DNA of 64,000 nucleotides, taken from the NCBI GenBank assembly GCA_963789885.1, contig CAWBNB010000047.1, positions 86,555-150,554 of the forward strand, written 5' to 3'. This DNA comes from DATEDA01 sp963789885. Lineage in GTDB: Bacteria; Pseudomonadota; Gammaproteobacteria; Burkholderiales; SG8-39. How positions within the stretch are numbered: the stretch's first letter is position 1; each line of letters starts with the position of its first letter. Made by a program: the position numbers and the translations under genes. This document shows positions 34,713 through 43,484 of the stretch, piece after piece. Under the pieces are notes generated by a model. That model was not told where the DNA came from and searched no databases. It saw only the letters and a list, made by a program, of their open reading frames with translations.

Positions 34713-35336
34713 GTGCGCCCAGCATGGGCGCGATCTTGGAGGTGCAAGTCCTCCCACGAGTAGACCACTGCGAGTGAAGCGAAGCGCAACTGCGCGAGGG
34801 TGACCGAGCGTGGGAAGGAAGCGTGGAGCGAAACCGCGAGCCGAGGTACACGAACCGGATCTGAGGCGATGCCGAGCAGGGCGAGCGGGCAATGTACCGC
34901 GAAGCTGTAGTGGTCAAGGCTCAGGCGGCGTAAATCCGGCGGCTGTGCGGGGAAGGATCGCGTTCTTACCTGGGGAGATCTCGCCTTGTGCCTGAAAGGG
35001 TGACGGGGACGACCCGGAGCGAGAAGTCAGCAGAGGCCGTAGTAGTCGCGAGACGAAGGGCCGAAGGAATGGGAGGGGAGGCCCTCTGGTTCTCGGATTT
35101 GGACTGTCTCAGATGTTCGCGTCAGCGAAGCTCGCCAACCAACCAGGCTGGGTGAAGCCCGAATGGTCGTGGCAGCGAGAAACCGAATCGGGCGGATCAG
35201 AAATCAGCCACCCCCGGCGGCGTGCTGGGACTCATTCCGGGGCGCTGACCTCAACTGTTCCAACCGCCCGGTGCGGACCCGCATGCCGGGTGGTGTGGGA
35301 GGGGCCCGATTAGCGATGATCGGCCCCTATCCCGTT
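34713..35336 (+). mobile_element. Group IIC intron, ORF-less
   Basis: Self-splicing retroelement lacking its reverse transcriptase. It begins GTGCGCCCAGCATGGGCGCG, the 5' pattern of group IIC introns such as that of Oceanobacillus iheyensis (GUGUGCCCGGCAUGGG, from memory). Further shared blocks are TTCTTACCTGGGGAGATCT (34963-34981) and GAAGTCAGCAGAGGCCGTAG (35022-35041). Domain V (about 35262-35295) is AACCGCCCGGTGCGGACCCG plus CATGCCGGGTGG with the CGC catalytic triad of group IIC. Domain VI follows with a bulged A near CCCCTATCCCG. Domain IV has only about 180 nt and no reverse-transcriptase motif; the longest frames (61-66 codons) are noise. The 3' end is placed to within a few bases. Confidence 0.9.
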
Positions 35337-35383
35337 TTCGGGAGCGAAGCAGGACATCGACGGCGCACCAGAATCGTTGCGGC

Positions 35384-35400
35384 TGCACCGCGCCGGTGCG
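35384..35400. promoter_or_regulatory. NtrC-type enhancer dyad upstream of urtA
   Basis: TGCACCGCGCCGGTGCG matches the NtrC consensus TGCACC-N5-GGTGCA (from memory) in 11 of 12 dyad positions. Its centre is about 130 bp before the predicted sigma54 start site, the usual enhancer distance. Confidence 0.75.
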
Positions 35401-35496
35401 CGCGAGCGGCCGGTGCGCTTCAAAGCATCTCCACCTGGAGACGCCTCAGCGTCTCTTCCAACCCTCAAAACAGCGACTTAGCGTTGCGTGCCGACT

Positions 35497-35513
35497 TTGG
35501 CACACGAGGTGCT
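35497..35513 (+). promoter_or_regulatory. Sigma54 (RpoN) promoter of urtABCDE
   Basis: TTGGCACACGAGGTGCT matches 16 of 17 positions of the sigma54 consensus TTGGCACRNNNNTTGCW, with GG at 35499-35500 and GC at 35511-35512 in correct spacing. The start site would be about 35524, leaving a leader of some 40 nt before the urtA ATG. Confidence 0.88.
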
Positions 35514-35563
35514 AAAGCTCCTTCGGTTCGTGCGCATGGTTCGATCACAGAGGGGGTACAAAC

Positions 35564-36811
35564 ATGAGTCGCAGGCTCTTCATTAAAGCAGGCGTCGCTG
35601 CGGCGACGATCGCATTCGCCGGCGCCGCCGGCGCGCAATCGAAGGAGCCGATCAAGGTCGGCGTTCTCCACTCGCTGTCGGGAACGATGGCGATCTCCGA
35701 GACGGCGCTGAAGGATACGGCGCTGATGACGATAGAGGAGATCAATGCCAAGGGCGGCGTGATGGGCCGCAAGCTCGAGGCGGTCGTCGTCGACCCGGCG
35801 TCGAACTGGCCGCTCTTCGCCGAGAAGGCGCGCCAGCTCCTCACACAGGACAAGGTCGCGGTCGTCTTCGGCTGCTGGACCTCGGTCTCGCGGAAGTCCG
35901 TGCTGCCGGTGTTCAAGGAGCTGAACGGCCTCCTCTTCTACCCGGTGCAGTACGAGGGCGAGGAGCTGGAGAAGAACGTGTTCTACACGGGCGCGGCGCC
36001 GAACCAGCAGGCGATTCCGGCGGTCGAGTACCTGATGAGCAAGGACGGCGGCGGCGCCAAGCGCTTCTACCTGCTCGGCACCGACTACGTGTATCCGCGC
36101 ACGACCAACAAGATCCTGCGCGCGTTCCTCAAGTCGAAAGGCATCTCGGAGAAGGACATCGAGGAGGTCTACACGCCGTTCGGGCACAGCGACTACCAGA
36201 CGATCGTGGCGAACATCAAGAAGTTCGCCGCCGGCGGCAAGACGGCGGTGATCTCCACGATCAACGGCGACTCGAACGTGCCGTTCTACAAGGAGCTCGG
36301 CAACCAGGGCCTGAAAGCGACCGACGTTCCGGTGGTCGCGTTTTCGGTCGGCGAAGAGGAGCTGCGCGGCGTCGACACGAAGCCGCTCGTCGGCCACCTC
36401 GCGGCGTGGAACTACTTCATGTCGCTCAAGAACCCCGAGAACGAGGCCTTCATCAAGAAGTACCGCGCTTTCGCCGCGGCGAAGAAGCTGCCGAACGCTG
36501 ACAAGGTCGTGACCAACGACCCGATGGAGGCGACCTACGTCGGCATCTACATGTGGAAGCAGGCGGTCGAACAGGCGAAGACGACCGACGTCGACAAGGT
36601 CATCGCTGCGACGGGCGGCCAGACCTTCAAGTCCCCGTCGGGCTTCCTGCTGACGATGGACAAGACGAACCACCACCTCCACAAGCCGGTGTACATCGGC
36701 GAGATCCGTCCGGACGGGCAGTTCAACGTCGTCTGGAAGACGAAGGCGCCGATCCGCGCCCAGCCCTGGAGCCCGTTCATCCCGGGCAACGACGGCAAGC
36801 AGGGAATGTAA
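35564..36811 (+). CDS. urtA: Urea ABC transporter substrate-binding protein
   Basis: Periplasmic urea/short-amide receptor of the five-gene Urt transporter. The 415-residue protein has a twin-arginine-type signal (MSRRLFIKAGVAAATIAFAG, ending AAGAQ), then IKVGVLHSLSGTMAISE, FGCWTSVSRKSVLPVFKEL, LLFYPVQYEGEE, KRFYLLGTDYVYPRTTN and TYVGIYMWKQAVEQA, all typical of UrtA and unlike other LivK-type receptors. It is first in the operon, behind a sigma54 promoter. Nearby urease genes are not in the window. Confidence 0.96.
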   Translation: MSRRLFIKAGVAAATIAFAGAAGAQSKEPIKVGVLHSLSGTMAISETALKDTALMTIEEINAKGGVMGRKLEAVVVDPASNWPLFAEKARQLLTQDKVAVVFGCWTSVSRKSVLPVFKELNGLLFYPVQYEGEELEKNVFYTGAAPNQQAIPAVEYLMSKDGGGAKRFYLLGTDYVYPRTTNKILRAFLKSKGISEKDIEEVYTPFGHSDYQTIVANIKKFAAGGKTAVISTINGDSNVPFYKELGNQGLKATDVPVVAFSVGEEELRGVDTKPLVGHLAAWNYFMSLKNPENEAFIKKYRAFAAAKKLPNADKVVTNDPMEATYVGIYMWKQAVEQAKTTDVDKVIAATGGQTFKSPSGFLLTMDKTNHHLHKPVYIGEIRPDGQFNVVWKTKAPIRAQPWSPFIPGNDGKQGM

Positions 36812-36878
36812 TGCCTCTCACTTCTCCCTCCCCCGGCACGGGGGAGGGCAGAGGCAGGGCGACGGCAATACCGACGCG

Positions 36879-38501
36879 ATGACAGCTTTCCTCGCCGCGG
36901 TGCGCCGAGCGGCCGCGGCGATCGCGCTTGCGGCGGTCGCGCTGCCCGCGCTCGCGGCGCTCGACGCCAACGCGGTGCGGAAGCTCGGCGCCGACGACAC
37001 CGACGACAAGCTCGCCGGCATCGCGACGCTCGCCGAGTCGGCCGATCCGGCGGCGTTCGCGGTGCTTAAGGCGCTCGCCGACGACAACCTCGCCGTCCTC
37101 AAGGACGGCCGGGTGGTTATCGTCGCCGGCACCGCGGCGCGCGATGCCGCGACGGGCGCGCCGGTGACGGCGGGCGCGGCCGACCGCGAGTCGATCACCA
37201 TCAACAATCGCGTGCGCCGCGCGCTGGCCGACGCGCTCGCGGTCCTCAGCCTCGTCTCGCCCGATCGTGCGGTCAGGCTCGCCTCGGCCAGATCGCTGCA
37301 GAAGGAGGCGAGCCCCGACCTGCTGCCGCTGATCGTCAAGGCGGCGGACCAGGAGAGCGACGACGAGATCAAGCAGCTCCTCGTCGTCGCCGCGGCGGCG
37401 CTGCAGCTCCAGGATTCGGACGCCAAGGCGCGCCTTGCGGCGGTCAAGCGCCTCGCCGGGAGCGACAGCCCGGACATCAAGCTCGTGCTGAGCACCATGC
37501 TCGAAAAGAAGCCGGACGGCAGCTTCAACGAGCCCGACGCCGACGTGCGGGGCGAGATCGCGACCAGCCTGCGCGCGATCGAATCGCGGCTCGGCCGGCT
37601 GGAGGTGGTCGGCAACGTCTTCAGCGGCCTCTCGCTCGGCAGCGTGCTCCTGCTCGCCGCGCTCGGCCTGGCGATCACCTTCGGACTGATGGGCATCATC
37701 AACATGGCGCACGGCGAGTTCCTGATGATCGGCGCCTACGCCACCTACGTGGTGCAGAACCTTTTTCGCGCGCTCGCCCCGGGTGCGCTCGACTGGTACC
37801 TCGCCGCGGCGATTCCGGTGGCCTTCCTCGTCGCCGCGCTCGTCGGCGTCGTGCTCGAGCGCAGCGTGATCCGGTGGCTGTACGGCCGGCCGCTCGAGAC
37901 GCTGCTCGCCACCTGGGGCATCAGCCTGCTGCTGATTCAGACGGTGCGGACGCTCTTCGGCGCGCAGAACGTGGAGGTGGCGAACCCGTCGTGGATGTCG
38001 GGCGGCATCGCCCTCGCCGGCGGCCTCGTGCTGCCGTACAACCGCATCGCGATCATCTTCTTCGCCGCGCTCGTCCTGGCGGCGGTGTGGCTGGTGCTCA
38101 ACCGCACGCGGCTCGGCCTCTTCGTGCGCACGGTCACGCAGAACCGTGCGATGGCCGACTGCGTCGGCGTGCCGACCGGGCGGGTCGACATGCTCACCTT
38201 CGCGCTCGGCTGCGGGATCGCGGGTCTCGGCGGCGTGGCGCTCTCGCAGATCGGCAACGTCGGCCCCGACCTCGGCCAGAGCTACATCGTGGATTCCTTC
38301 ATGGTCGTCGTGCTCGGCGGCGTCGGGCAGCTCGCCGGCACGGTCATCGCCGCGATCGGGCTGGGCGAGGTCAACAAGTTCCTCGAGCCGTTCGCCGGCG
38401 CGGTGCTGGCGAAGATCGCGGTGCTGGTGTTCATCATCGTCTTCATCCAGAGGCGCCCGCAGGGCCTGTTCGCGCTGAAGGGACGGAGCGCCGAGGCATG
38501 A
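36879..38501 (+). CDS. urtB: Urea ABC transporter permease UrtB
   Basis: First membrane subunit of the Urt transporter, 540 aa. It has a signal-like N-terminus, a large extracytoplasmic alpha-helical repeat region (about residues 25-240), then a LivH-type permease (about 250-530) beginning at FSGLSLGSVLLLAALGLAIT and FGLMGIINMAHGEFLMIGAY. The long N-terminal extension is normal for proteobacterial UrtB. It overlaps urtC by 4 bases (ATGA). Confidence 0.95.
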   Translation: MTAFLAAVRRAAAAIALAAVALPALAALDANAVRKLGADDTDDKLAGIATLAESADPAAFAVLKALADDNLAVLKDGRVVIVAGTAARDAATGAPVTAGAADRESITINNRVRRALADALAVLSLVSPDRAVRLASARSLQKEASPDLLPLIVKAADQESDDEIKQLLVVAAAALQLQDSDAKARLAAVKRLAGSDSPDIKLVLSTMLEKKPDGSFNEPDADVRGEIATSLRAIESRLGRLEVVGNVFSGLSLGSVLLLAALGLAITFGLMGIINMAHGEFLMIGAYATYVVQNLFRALAPGALDWYLAAAIPVAFLVAALVGVVLERSVIRWLYGRPLETLLATWGISLLLIQTVRTLFGAQNVEVANPSWMSGGIALAGGLVLPYNRIAIIFFAALVLAAVWLVLNRTRLGLFVRTVTQNRAMADCVGVPTGRVDMLTFALGCGIAGLGGVALSQIGNVGPDLGQSYIVDSFMVVVLGGVGQLAGTVIAAIGLGEVNKFLEPFAGAVLAKIAVLVFIIVFIQRRPQGLFALKGRSAEA

Positions 38502-39643
38502 ACGCGATCGCAACCGATCCCGCGATCGCCGGACCGCCGGGTGCCGTGCGCGCGCCCTCGCGATTCCTCGGGCTCTATGGACCGGGCGGCTGGCTCGCGC
38601 TCGGCGCCTTCGCGCTGGTCACGGTCGTCGTCCTGCCCGCGCTCCATCTGGCGTTCCCGGCCGACCACCCGCTGCACGTGTCGTCGTTCTGGATCGCGCT
38701 CGTCGGCAAGATCATGTGCTACGCGATGCTCGCCGTCGCGCTCGATCTCGTGTGGGGCTACGCCGGGATCCTGTCGCTCGGACACGGGCTCTTCTTCGCG
38801 CTCGGCGGCTACGCGCTCGGCATGTACCTGATGCGCTCGATCGGGCGCGACGGCGTGTACGGGAGCCTGCTCCCGGACTTCATGGTGTTCCTCGACTGGA
38901 AGGCGTACCCCTGGTACTGGGCGGGCACCGACAGCTTCCTCTACGCGGCCGCGCTGGTCGTGCTCGCGCCGGGGATCCTCGCGTTCGTGTTCGGCTTCTT
39001 CGCGTTCCGCTCGCGGATCAAGGGCGTCTACTTCTCGATCATCACCCAGGCGCTCACGTTCGCGTTCATGCTGCTCTTCTTCCGCAATAACACCGGGTTC
39101 GGAGGCAACAACGGCTTCACCGACTTCAAGCGCATCCTCGGCTTCACGATCACCGCGCCGGAGACGAAGGCGGCGCTGTTCGCGATCACCGCCGCGACGC
39201 TGACCGCGACGCTCCTCGCCTGCCGCTGCATCGTCACGTCGAAGCTCGGGCGCGTGCTCACGGCGATCCGCGACTCGGAGTCGCGGCTCGCGTTCTGCGG
39301 CTACAACACGCTCTGGTTCAAGCTCTTCGTCTGGACGTTCTCCGCCGTGCTCGCCGGCATCGCCGGCGCGCTCTACGTGCCGCAGGTCGGCATCATCAAC
39401 CCGGGCGAGATGTCACCGGCGAACTCGATCGAGGCGGTGATCTGGGTCGCGGTGGGCGGCCGCGGGACGCTCGTCGGCGCGATCATCGGCGCGTTCCTGG
39501 TGAACGGCGCGAAGAGCTGGTTCACCGGCGCGTTTCCCGAGTACTGGCTGTTCTTCCTCGGCGCGATCTTCGTCCTGGTGACGCTCTTCCTGCCGCGCGG
39601 CGTGGTCGGGCTGTGGTCGCAGCTGCGCGGGCGTCGAGGATGA
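38498..39643 (+). CDS. urtC: Urea ABC transporter permease UrtC
   Basis: Second LivM-type permease, 381 aa, with about nine to ten membrane segments. Motifs: YAMLAVALDLVWGYAGILSLGHG, FFRNNTGFGGNNGFTDFK and FCGYNTLWFKLFVWTFSAV, plus GGRGTLVGAIIGAFLVNGAKS near the end. ATG 38498 overlaps the urtB stop, and the urtC stop overlaps the urtD ATG, so the operon is tightly coupled. Confidence 0.95.
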   Translation: MNAIATDPAIAGPPGAVRAPSRFLGLYGPGGWLALGAFALVTVVVLPALHLAFPADHPLHVSSFWIALVGKIMCYAMLAVALDLVWGYAGILSLGHGLFFALGGYALGMYLMRSIGRDGVYGSLLPDFMVFLDWKAYPWYWAGTDSFLYAAALVVLAPGILAFVFGFFAFRSRIKGVYFSIITQALTFAFMLLFFRNNTGFGGNNGFTDFKRILGFTITAPETKAALFAITAATLTATLLACRCIVTSKLGRVLTAIRDSESRLAFCGYNTLWFKLFVWTFSAVLAGIAGALYVPQVGIINPGEMSPANSIEAVIWVAVGGRGTLVGAIIGAFLVNGAKSWFTGAFPEYWLFFLGAIFVLVTLFLPRGVVGLWSQLRGRRG

Positions 39644-40470
39644 GCGCGGTCCCCGAGCAGCCGGGGGCGGCGGGGGCGGCGGCGCCGGAGTACGGGCGCG
39701 CGGTGGCCGAGCCGGGCACGCTCGACACCACGCACGGCGCCATCCTCTATCTCGAGGACATCACCGTGTCGTTCGACGGCTTCAAGGCGCTGAACGCGCT
39801 CTCGCTCGACATCTCCGTCGGCGAGCTCCGCTGCATCATCGGCCCGAACGGCGCCGGCAAGACGACGATGATGGACGTGATCACCGGCAAGACGCGGCCC
39901 GACGCGGGACGTGCGTTCTTCGGCCAGACGATCGATCTCACGCGCCTGACCGAGGCGGAGATCGCGCATGCCGGCATCGGGCGCAAGTTCCAGCGGCCGA
40001 CGGTGTTCGGGAACCACAGCGTGTTCGAGAACCTCGAGCTCGCGATGAAGACCGACAAGCGCGTGCGGCCGACGCTCTTCGCGCGGCTCACCGGCGAGCA
40101 GGCGGCGGCGATCGACCGCACGCTCGCGCTGATCGGCCTCACCGAGGTGGCCCGTCGCCCGGCGGGGCTGCTCTCGCACGGCCAGAAGCAGTGGCTCGAG
40201 ATCGGTATCCTGCTGCTCGGCGAGCCGCAGCTCCTGCTGCTCGACGAGCCGGTCGCGGGCATGACCGACAGCGAGACCGAGCGCACGGCAGAGCTGCTGC
40301 TCGGCCTCGCCGGCAAGCACTCGGTCGTCGTGGTCGAGCACGACATGGATTTCGTGACCCGGATCGCACGCAAGGTGACGGTCCTGCACGAGGGGTCGGT
40401 GCTCGCCGAGGGCGACATGGAGACGATCCAGGCGAACGAGCGGGTGATCGAGGTGTACCTGGGGCGCTAG
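39640..40470 (+). CDS. urtD: Urea ABC transporter ATP-binding protein UrtD
   Basis: ATPase subunit of 276 aa. Walker A GPNGAGKTT, Q-loop region KFQRPTVFGNHSVFENLELA, signature LSHGQKQWLEIG, Walker B LLLLDEPVAGM and switch His in VVEHDMDFV. The first 35 residues are a poorly conserved extension before ILYLEDITVSF. The start ATG overlaps the urtC stop. Confidence 0.95.
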   Translation: MSAVPEQPGAAGAAAPEYGRAVAEPGTLDTTHGAILYLEDITVSFDGFKALNALSLDISVGELRCIIGPNGAGKTTMMDVITGKTRPDAGRAFFGQTIDLTRLTEAEIAHAGIGRKFQRPTVFGNHSVFENLELAMKTDKRVRPTLFARLTGEQAAAIDRTLALIGLTEVARRPAGLLSHGQKQWLEIGILLLGEPQLLLLDEPVAGMTDSETERTAELLLGLAGKHSVVVVEHDMDFVTRIARKVTVLHEGSVLAEGDMETIQANERVIEVYLGR

Positions 40471-40474
40471 CGGA

Positions 40475-41179
40475 ATGACGACGCTCACGATCGACGGCCT
40501 CAACCAGTATTACGGCGGCAGCCACATCCTGCGCGACGTGGCGCTCACCGCGAGCGCCGGGAAGTGCACGGCGCTGCTCGGTCGGAACGGCGTGGGGAAG
40601 ACGACGCTGCTGAAATGCATCATGGGCCTGCTGCCGGCCACGTCGGGGCGGGTCTCGTTCGCCGGCGAAGACCTCGGGCGCCTGCCGCCGCACCGCCGCG
40701 CGGCGCTCGGTCTCGGCTACGTCCCGCAGGGGCGCGAGATCTTCGCCCGGCTCACTGTGGAGGAAAACCTCTTCGCCGGCATGGCGACCCTGCCGGCGGC
40801 GCGGGCGGCCGCGATCCCGCCATTCGTGTTCGAGATGTTCCCGGTGCTGAAGCAGATGCTGCGGCGGCGCGGCGGCGACCTCTCTGGAGGGCAGCAGCAG
40901 CAGCTCGCGATCGCGCGCGCGCTCGTCGCCGAGCCGCGAGTGCTGATCCTCGACGAGCCGACCGAGGGGATCCAGCCGTCGATCATCAAGGACATCGAGC
41001 GGGTGATCAGGAGCCTGCGCGCACGCGGGAACGTCGCAATACTGCTCGTGGAGCAGTACTACGACTTCGCCAAGTCGCTTGCCGACGACTACGCGGTGAT
41101 GTCGCGCGGCGAGATCGTCGCGCGCGGCGAGGGGCGGAACATGGACGCGGACGGGGTCCGCCGGTACCTCGCGGTCTAG
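40475..41179 (+). CDS. urtE: Urea ABC transporter ATP-binding protein UrtE
   Basis: Second ATPase, 234 aa, LivF-like. It has LTIDGLNQYYGGSHILRDV, Walker A GRNGVGKTTLLKC, LGLGYVPQGREIF, signature LSGGQQQQLAIARAL, Walker B VLILDEPTEGIQPSI and EQYYDFAKSLADDYAVM. The YYGGSHILRD start is characteristic of UrtE. It begins 4 bp after urtD and ends the operon, convergent with waaF. Confidence 0.95.
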   Translation: MTTLTIDGLNQYYGGSHILRDVALTASAGKCTALLGRNGVGKTTLLKCIMGLLPATSGRVSFAGEDLGRLPPHRRAALGLGYVPQGREIFARLTVEENLFAGMATLPAARAAAIPPFVFEMFPVLKQMLRRRGGDLSGGQQQQLAIARALVAEPRVLILDEPTEGIQPSIIKDIERVIRSLRARGNVAILLVEQYYDFAKSLADDYAVMSRGEIVARGEGRNMDADGVRRYLAV

Positions 41180-41209
41180 CGGCGCGAGGGCTGCCCGCGC
41201 GCCATCCGG

Positions 41210-42229
41210 TCAGGGCGTGAGCGCGGGATCCACTTCCCGGATCTCGGCGAGCACCCGGTCGGGCAGCAGGTCGTTCATGCACTTGAAGTGCCCGAGCGGG
41301 CATTCGCGCTGGAAGCAGGGACTGCATTCGATCCCGAGGCTGACGAGGCGCGCCGGCGCGAGCGGCGGCGTGTGCGCGGCGCTCGACGAGCCGTAGAGCG
41401 CGACGAGCGGCCGGCCGAGCGCCGCTGCGACGTGCATCAGCCCCGAGTCGTTCGACACCACTACCTCCGCCACCGACAGCAGGTCGATCGCCGAGGCAAG
41501 ATCGGTGCGGCCGCAGAGATTGATCGCCGCGCCGTTCGCTAGCTTCGCGATCTCGTCGCCGATCGCGCGGTCGCCCGGCGAGCCGATCAGCCAGACGCGC
41601 CGGCCGCGCGCGGCGAGCGCACGGGCGAGCGCTGCGAAGTGTCGCGCCGGCCAGCGCTTGGCCGGGCCGTACTCGGCGCCGGGACAGAACGCAGCCACCG
41701 GCCGCGAGCGGTCGAGCCCGAAGCGGGCGATCGCGATCGCGAGATTCGCCTCGTCCACCTCCAGGCGCGGCGGGGCGAGCGGCCGCGGCGGCGGCTCGCC
41801 CGGCGGCGCGGCGAGGAGTACGTAGCGCTCGGCCATCAGCGGGGCCGCCGCCTCGTCCAGGCGGTAGCGCACGTTGAGGAGACCGTAGCGTGCCTCGCCG
41901 ACGAACCCTACCCGCCGGGGAATGCCGGCGAGGAACGGCGCGAGCGCCGACTTCCAGCTGTTCGGCAGCACGATCGCCTCGTCGTAGCGCTGCGACCGCA
42001 GCACACCGGCGAGCCGTAGCCGCGCGCCGAGCTGCAGCCGGCCGTGGGCGAGCGGCGTCTCGATCACCTCCTCGATCTCGGGCATGCGCGCGAGGACGGG
42101 TGCGGTCCACGACGCGGCGACCGCGTGGAGCGCGAGGCCCGGCCGCGACGCGTGGAGCCGAGCGAAGAGGGGCTGAGCGAGAAGCGTGTCGCCGATCCAG
42201 TTCGGGGCGACGATGAGGACGCGGGACAT
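41210..42229 (-). CDS. waaF: Lipopolysaccharide heptosyltransferase II
   Basis: Adds the second heptose to the lipopolysaccharide inner core using ADP-heptose. The 339-residue GT-B enzyme has VLIVAPNWIGDTLLAQPLF at the N-terminus, LPNSWKSALAPFLAGIPRRVGF, FCPGAEYGPAKRWPARHFA and VVSNDSGLMHVAAALGRPLVALYG, all family hallmarks. A Cys cluster near the C-terminus (IECSPCFQRECPLGHFKCM) is common in WaaF. It is preceded by a small zinc-finger gene and ilvE on the same strand. Confidence 0.94.
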   Translation of the reverse strand: MSRVLIVAPNWIGDTLLAQPLFARLHASRPGLALHAVAASWTAPVLARMPEIEEVIETPLAHGRLQLGARLRLAGVLRSQRYDEAIVLPNSWKSALAPFLAGIPRRVGFVGEARYGLLNVRYRLDEAAAPLMAERYVLLAAPPGEPPPRPLAPPRLEVDEANLAIAIARFGLDRSRPVAAFCPGAEYGPAKRWPARHFAALARALAARGRRVWLIGSPGDRAIGDEIAKLANGAAINLCGRTDLASAIDLLSVAEVVVSNDSGLMHVAAALGRPLVALYGSSSAAHTPPLAPARLVSLGIECSPCFQRECPLGHFKCMNDLLPDRVLAEIREVDPALTP

Positions 42230-42253
42230 GCTGCGCGAACGGCTGGTGCGGCG

Positions 42254-42451
42254 TCAGTGGCCTCTCGCCTTCGCCCCTTTGTACACGTAGAGCGTGCTGC
42301 AGTACGGGCAGCGGATTTCGCCGGCGTCCGCGACGTCGAGGAAGACGCGCGGATGGTACGACCACACCGGGGTCTGCGGCGTGGGGCAGTGGAGCGGCAG
42401 GTCGCGCTCGGTGACCTCGACCACGGTCTCGGACTGGACGGGGTCGGCCAT
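42254..42451 (-). CDS. Zinc-finger domain protein of the small CHCC family
   Basis: 65-residue protein with LHCPTPQTPVWSYHPRVFLD and IRCPYCSTLYVY: one Cys, a His and a CxxC suggest a single zinc site, as in the family related to the NDUFS6 subunit of complex I. Function in bacteria is not known. Its ATG overlaps the ilvE stop (ATGA), an arrangement common in betaproteobacteria, so co-expression is likely. Confidence 0.88.
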   Translation of the reverse strand: MADPVQSETVVEVTERDLPLHCPTPQTPVWSYHPRVFLDVADAGEIRCPYCSTLYVYKGAKARGH

Positions 42452-43416
42452 CAACGCTTTCCCTTCGCTGCTGCCTTGGCCTTGCCGTCGTTCACCGGCG
42501 TCAGCCACGCCTTGTACTTTTTGTTCCTGCCGTTCACCAGGTCGAAGAACGCCTTCTGGATCTTGGTCGTGACCGGTCCGCGACGCCCGGCGCCGATCGT
42601 GCGCCCGTCGACCTCGCGGATCGGCGTCACTTCCGCAGCGGTGCCGGTGAAGAACGCCTCGTCGGCGATGTAGAGGTCGTCGCGCGTGATCCGCCGCGCA
42701 GTGACCCCGTAGCCGAGGTCGGCGGCGAGCTGGATCACCGTCTCGCGCGTGATCCCGATCAGCGCACTGGTCAGCTCCGGCTCGTAGATCTTCCCGTTCT
42801 TGATCACGAACAGGTTTTCGCCGGCGCCCTCGGCGACGAAGCCGTCGACGTCGAGAAGGAGCCCCTCGTCGTAACCGTGATCGAGGGCCTCGGCGTTGGC
42901 GAGGATCGAATTCGCGTAGGTGCCCGAATACTTGGCGCGGCACATCGAGACGTTGACGTGATGGCGTGCGTAGGAGGAGGTCTTGATGCGGATGCCCTTC
43001 TCGAGGCCTTCGGCGCCGAGGTACGCGCCCCACGGCCACGCGGCGATCGCCACGTGCACCTTCGCGCCTTTCGGACTCACGCCCATCTTCTCCGAACCGT
43101 AGAAGGCGATCGGCCGGATGTAGCACGACTCGAGCCCGTTCGCCCGCACCACCTCCTGCTGCGCCGCGATCAGCTTCTCCCGGGTGTACGGGATCTTCAT
43201 CATGTAGATGTGCGCGGAGTTGAAGAGGCGGTCGGTGTGCTCCTTCACCTTGAAGATCGCGGTGCCGTTCACCGTCTTGTAGGCGCGCACGCCCTCGAAC
43301 ACGGCGAGGCCGTAGTGCAGCGAATGGGTGAGGACGTGGGTCGTGGCGTCGCGCCAGGGCACGAGCTTGCCGTCGTACCAGATCGATCCGTCGCGGTCGG
43401 CCATGGACGCGGCCAT
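42451..43416 (-). CDS. ilvE: Branched-chain amino acid aminotransferase
   Basis: PLP enzyme for the last step in valine, leucine and isoleucine synthesis. The 321-residue class IV aminotransferase has the PLP Lys162 in CRAKYSGTYANS, IWYDGKLVPWRDATTHVLTH, HYGLAVFEGVRAY, GFVAEGAGENLFVIK and FFTGTAAEVTPIREVDGR. An ATG at 43416 gives the usual MADRDG start a few residues in (Met5 is an alternative). Divergent from the Ldh-family gene. Confidence 0.95.
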   Translation of the reverse strand: MAASMADRDGSIWYDGKLVPWRDATTHVLTHSLHYGLAVFEGVRAYKTVNGTAIFKVKEHTDRLFNSAHIYMMKIPYTREKLIAAQQEVVRANGLESCYIRPIAFYGSEKMGVSPKGAKVHVAIAAWPWGAYLGAEGLEKGIRIKTSSYARHHVNVSMCRAKYSGTYANSILANAEALDHGYDEGLLLDVDGFVAEGAGENLFVIKNGKIYEPELTSALIGITRETVIQLAADLGYGVTARRITRDDLYIADEAFFTGTAAEVTPIREVDGRTIGAGRRGPVTTKIQKAFFDLVNGRNKKYKAWLTPVNDGKAKAAAKGKR

Positions 43417-43484
43417 CGTGTGGGTCTCCCAAGTGAGCGAGCGCGGATTTTAAGCTACCTTTCCCCGGGAAGGAGGCCTTCACG

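Noticed and set aside
35428..35455. Two mutually exclusive hairpins (TCTCCA/TGGAGA and GAGACGC/GCGTCTC) before urtA, resembling an attenuator or riboswitch
   Set aside because: They lie upstream of the predicted sigma54 start site (about 35524), so they would not be in the urt transcript. No known riboswitch consensus (for example guanidine-I) was found.
34810..35567. Small open frames (61-134 codons) within and after the intron
   Set aside because: No reverse-transcriptase motif, no ribosome site, and they overlap structured intron domains.
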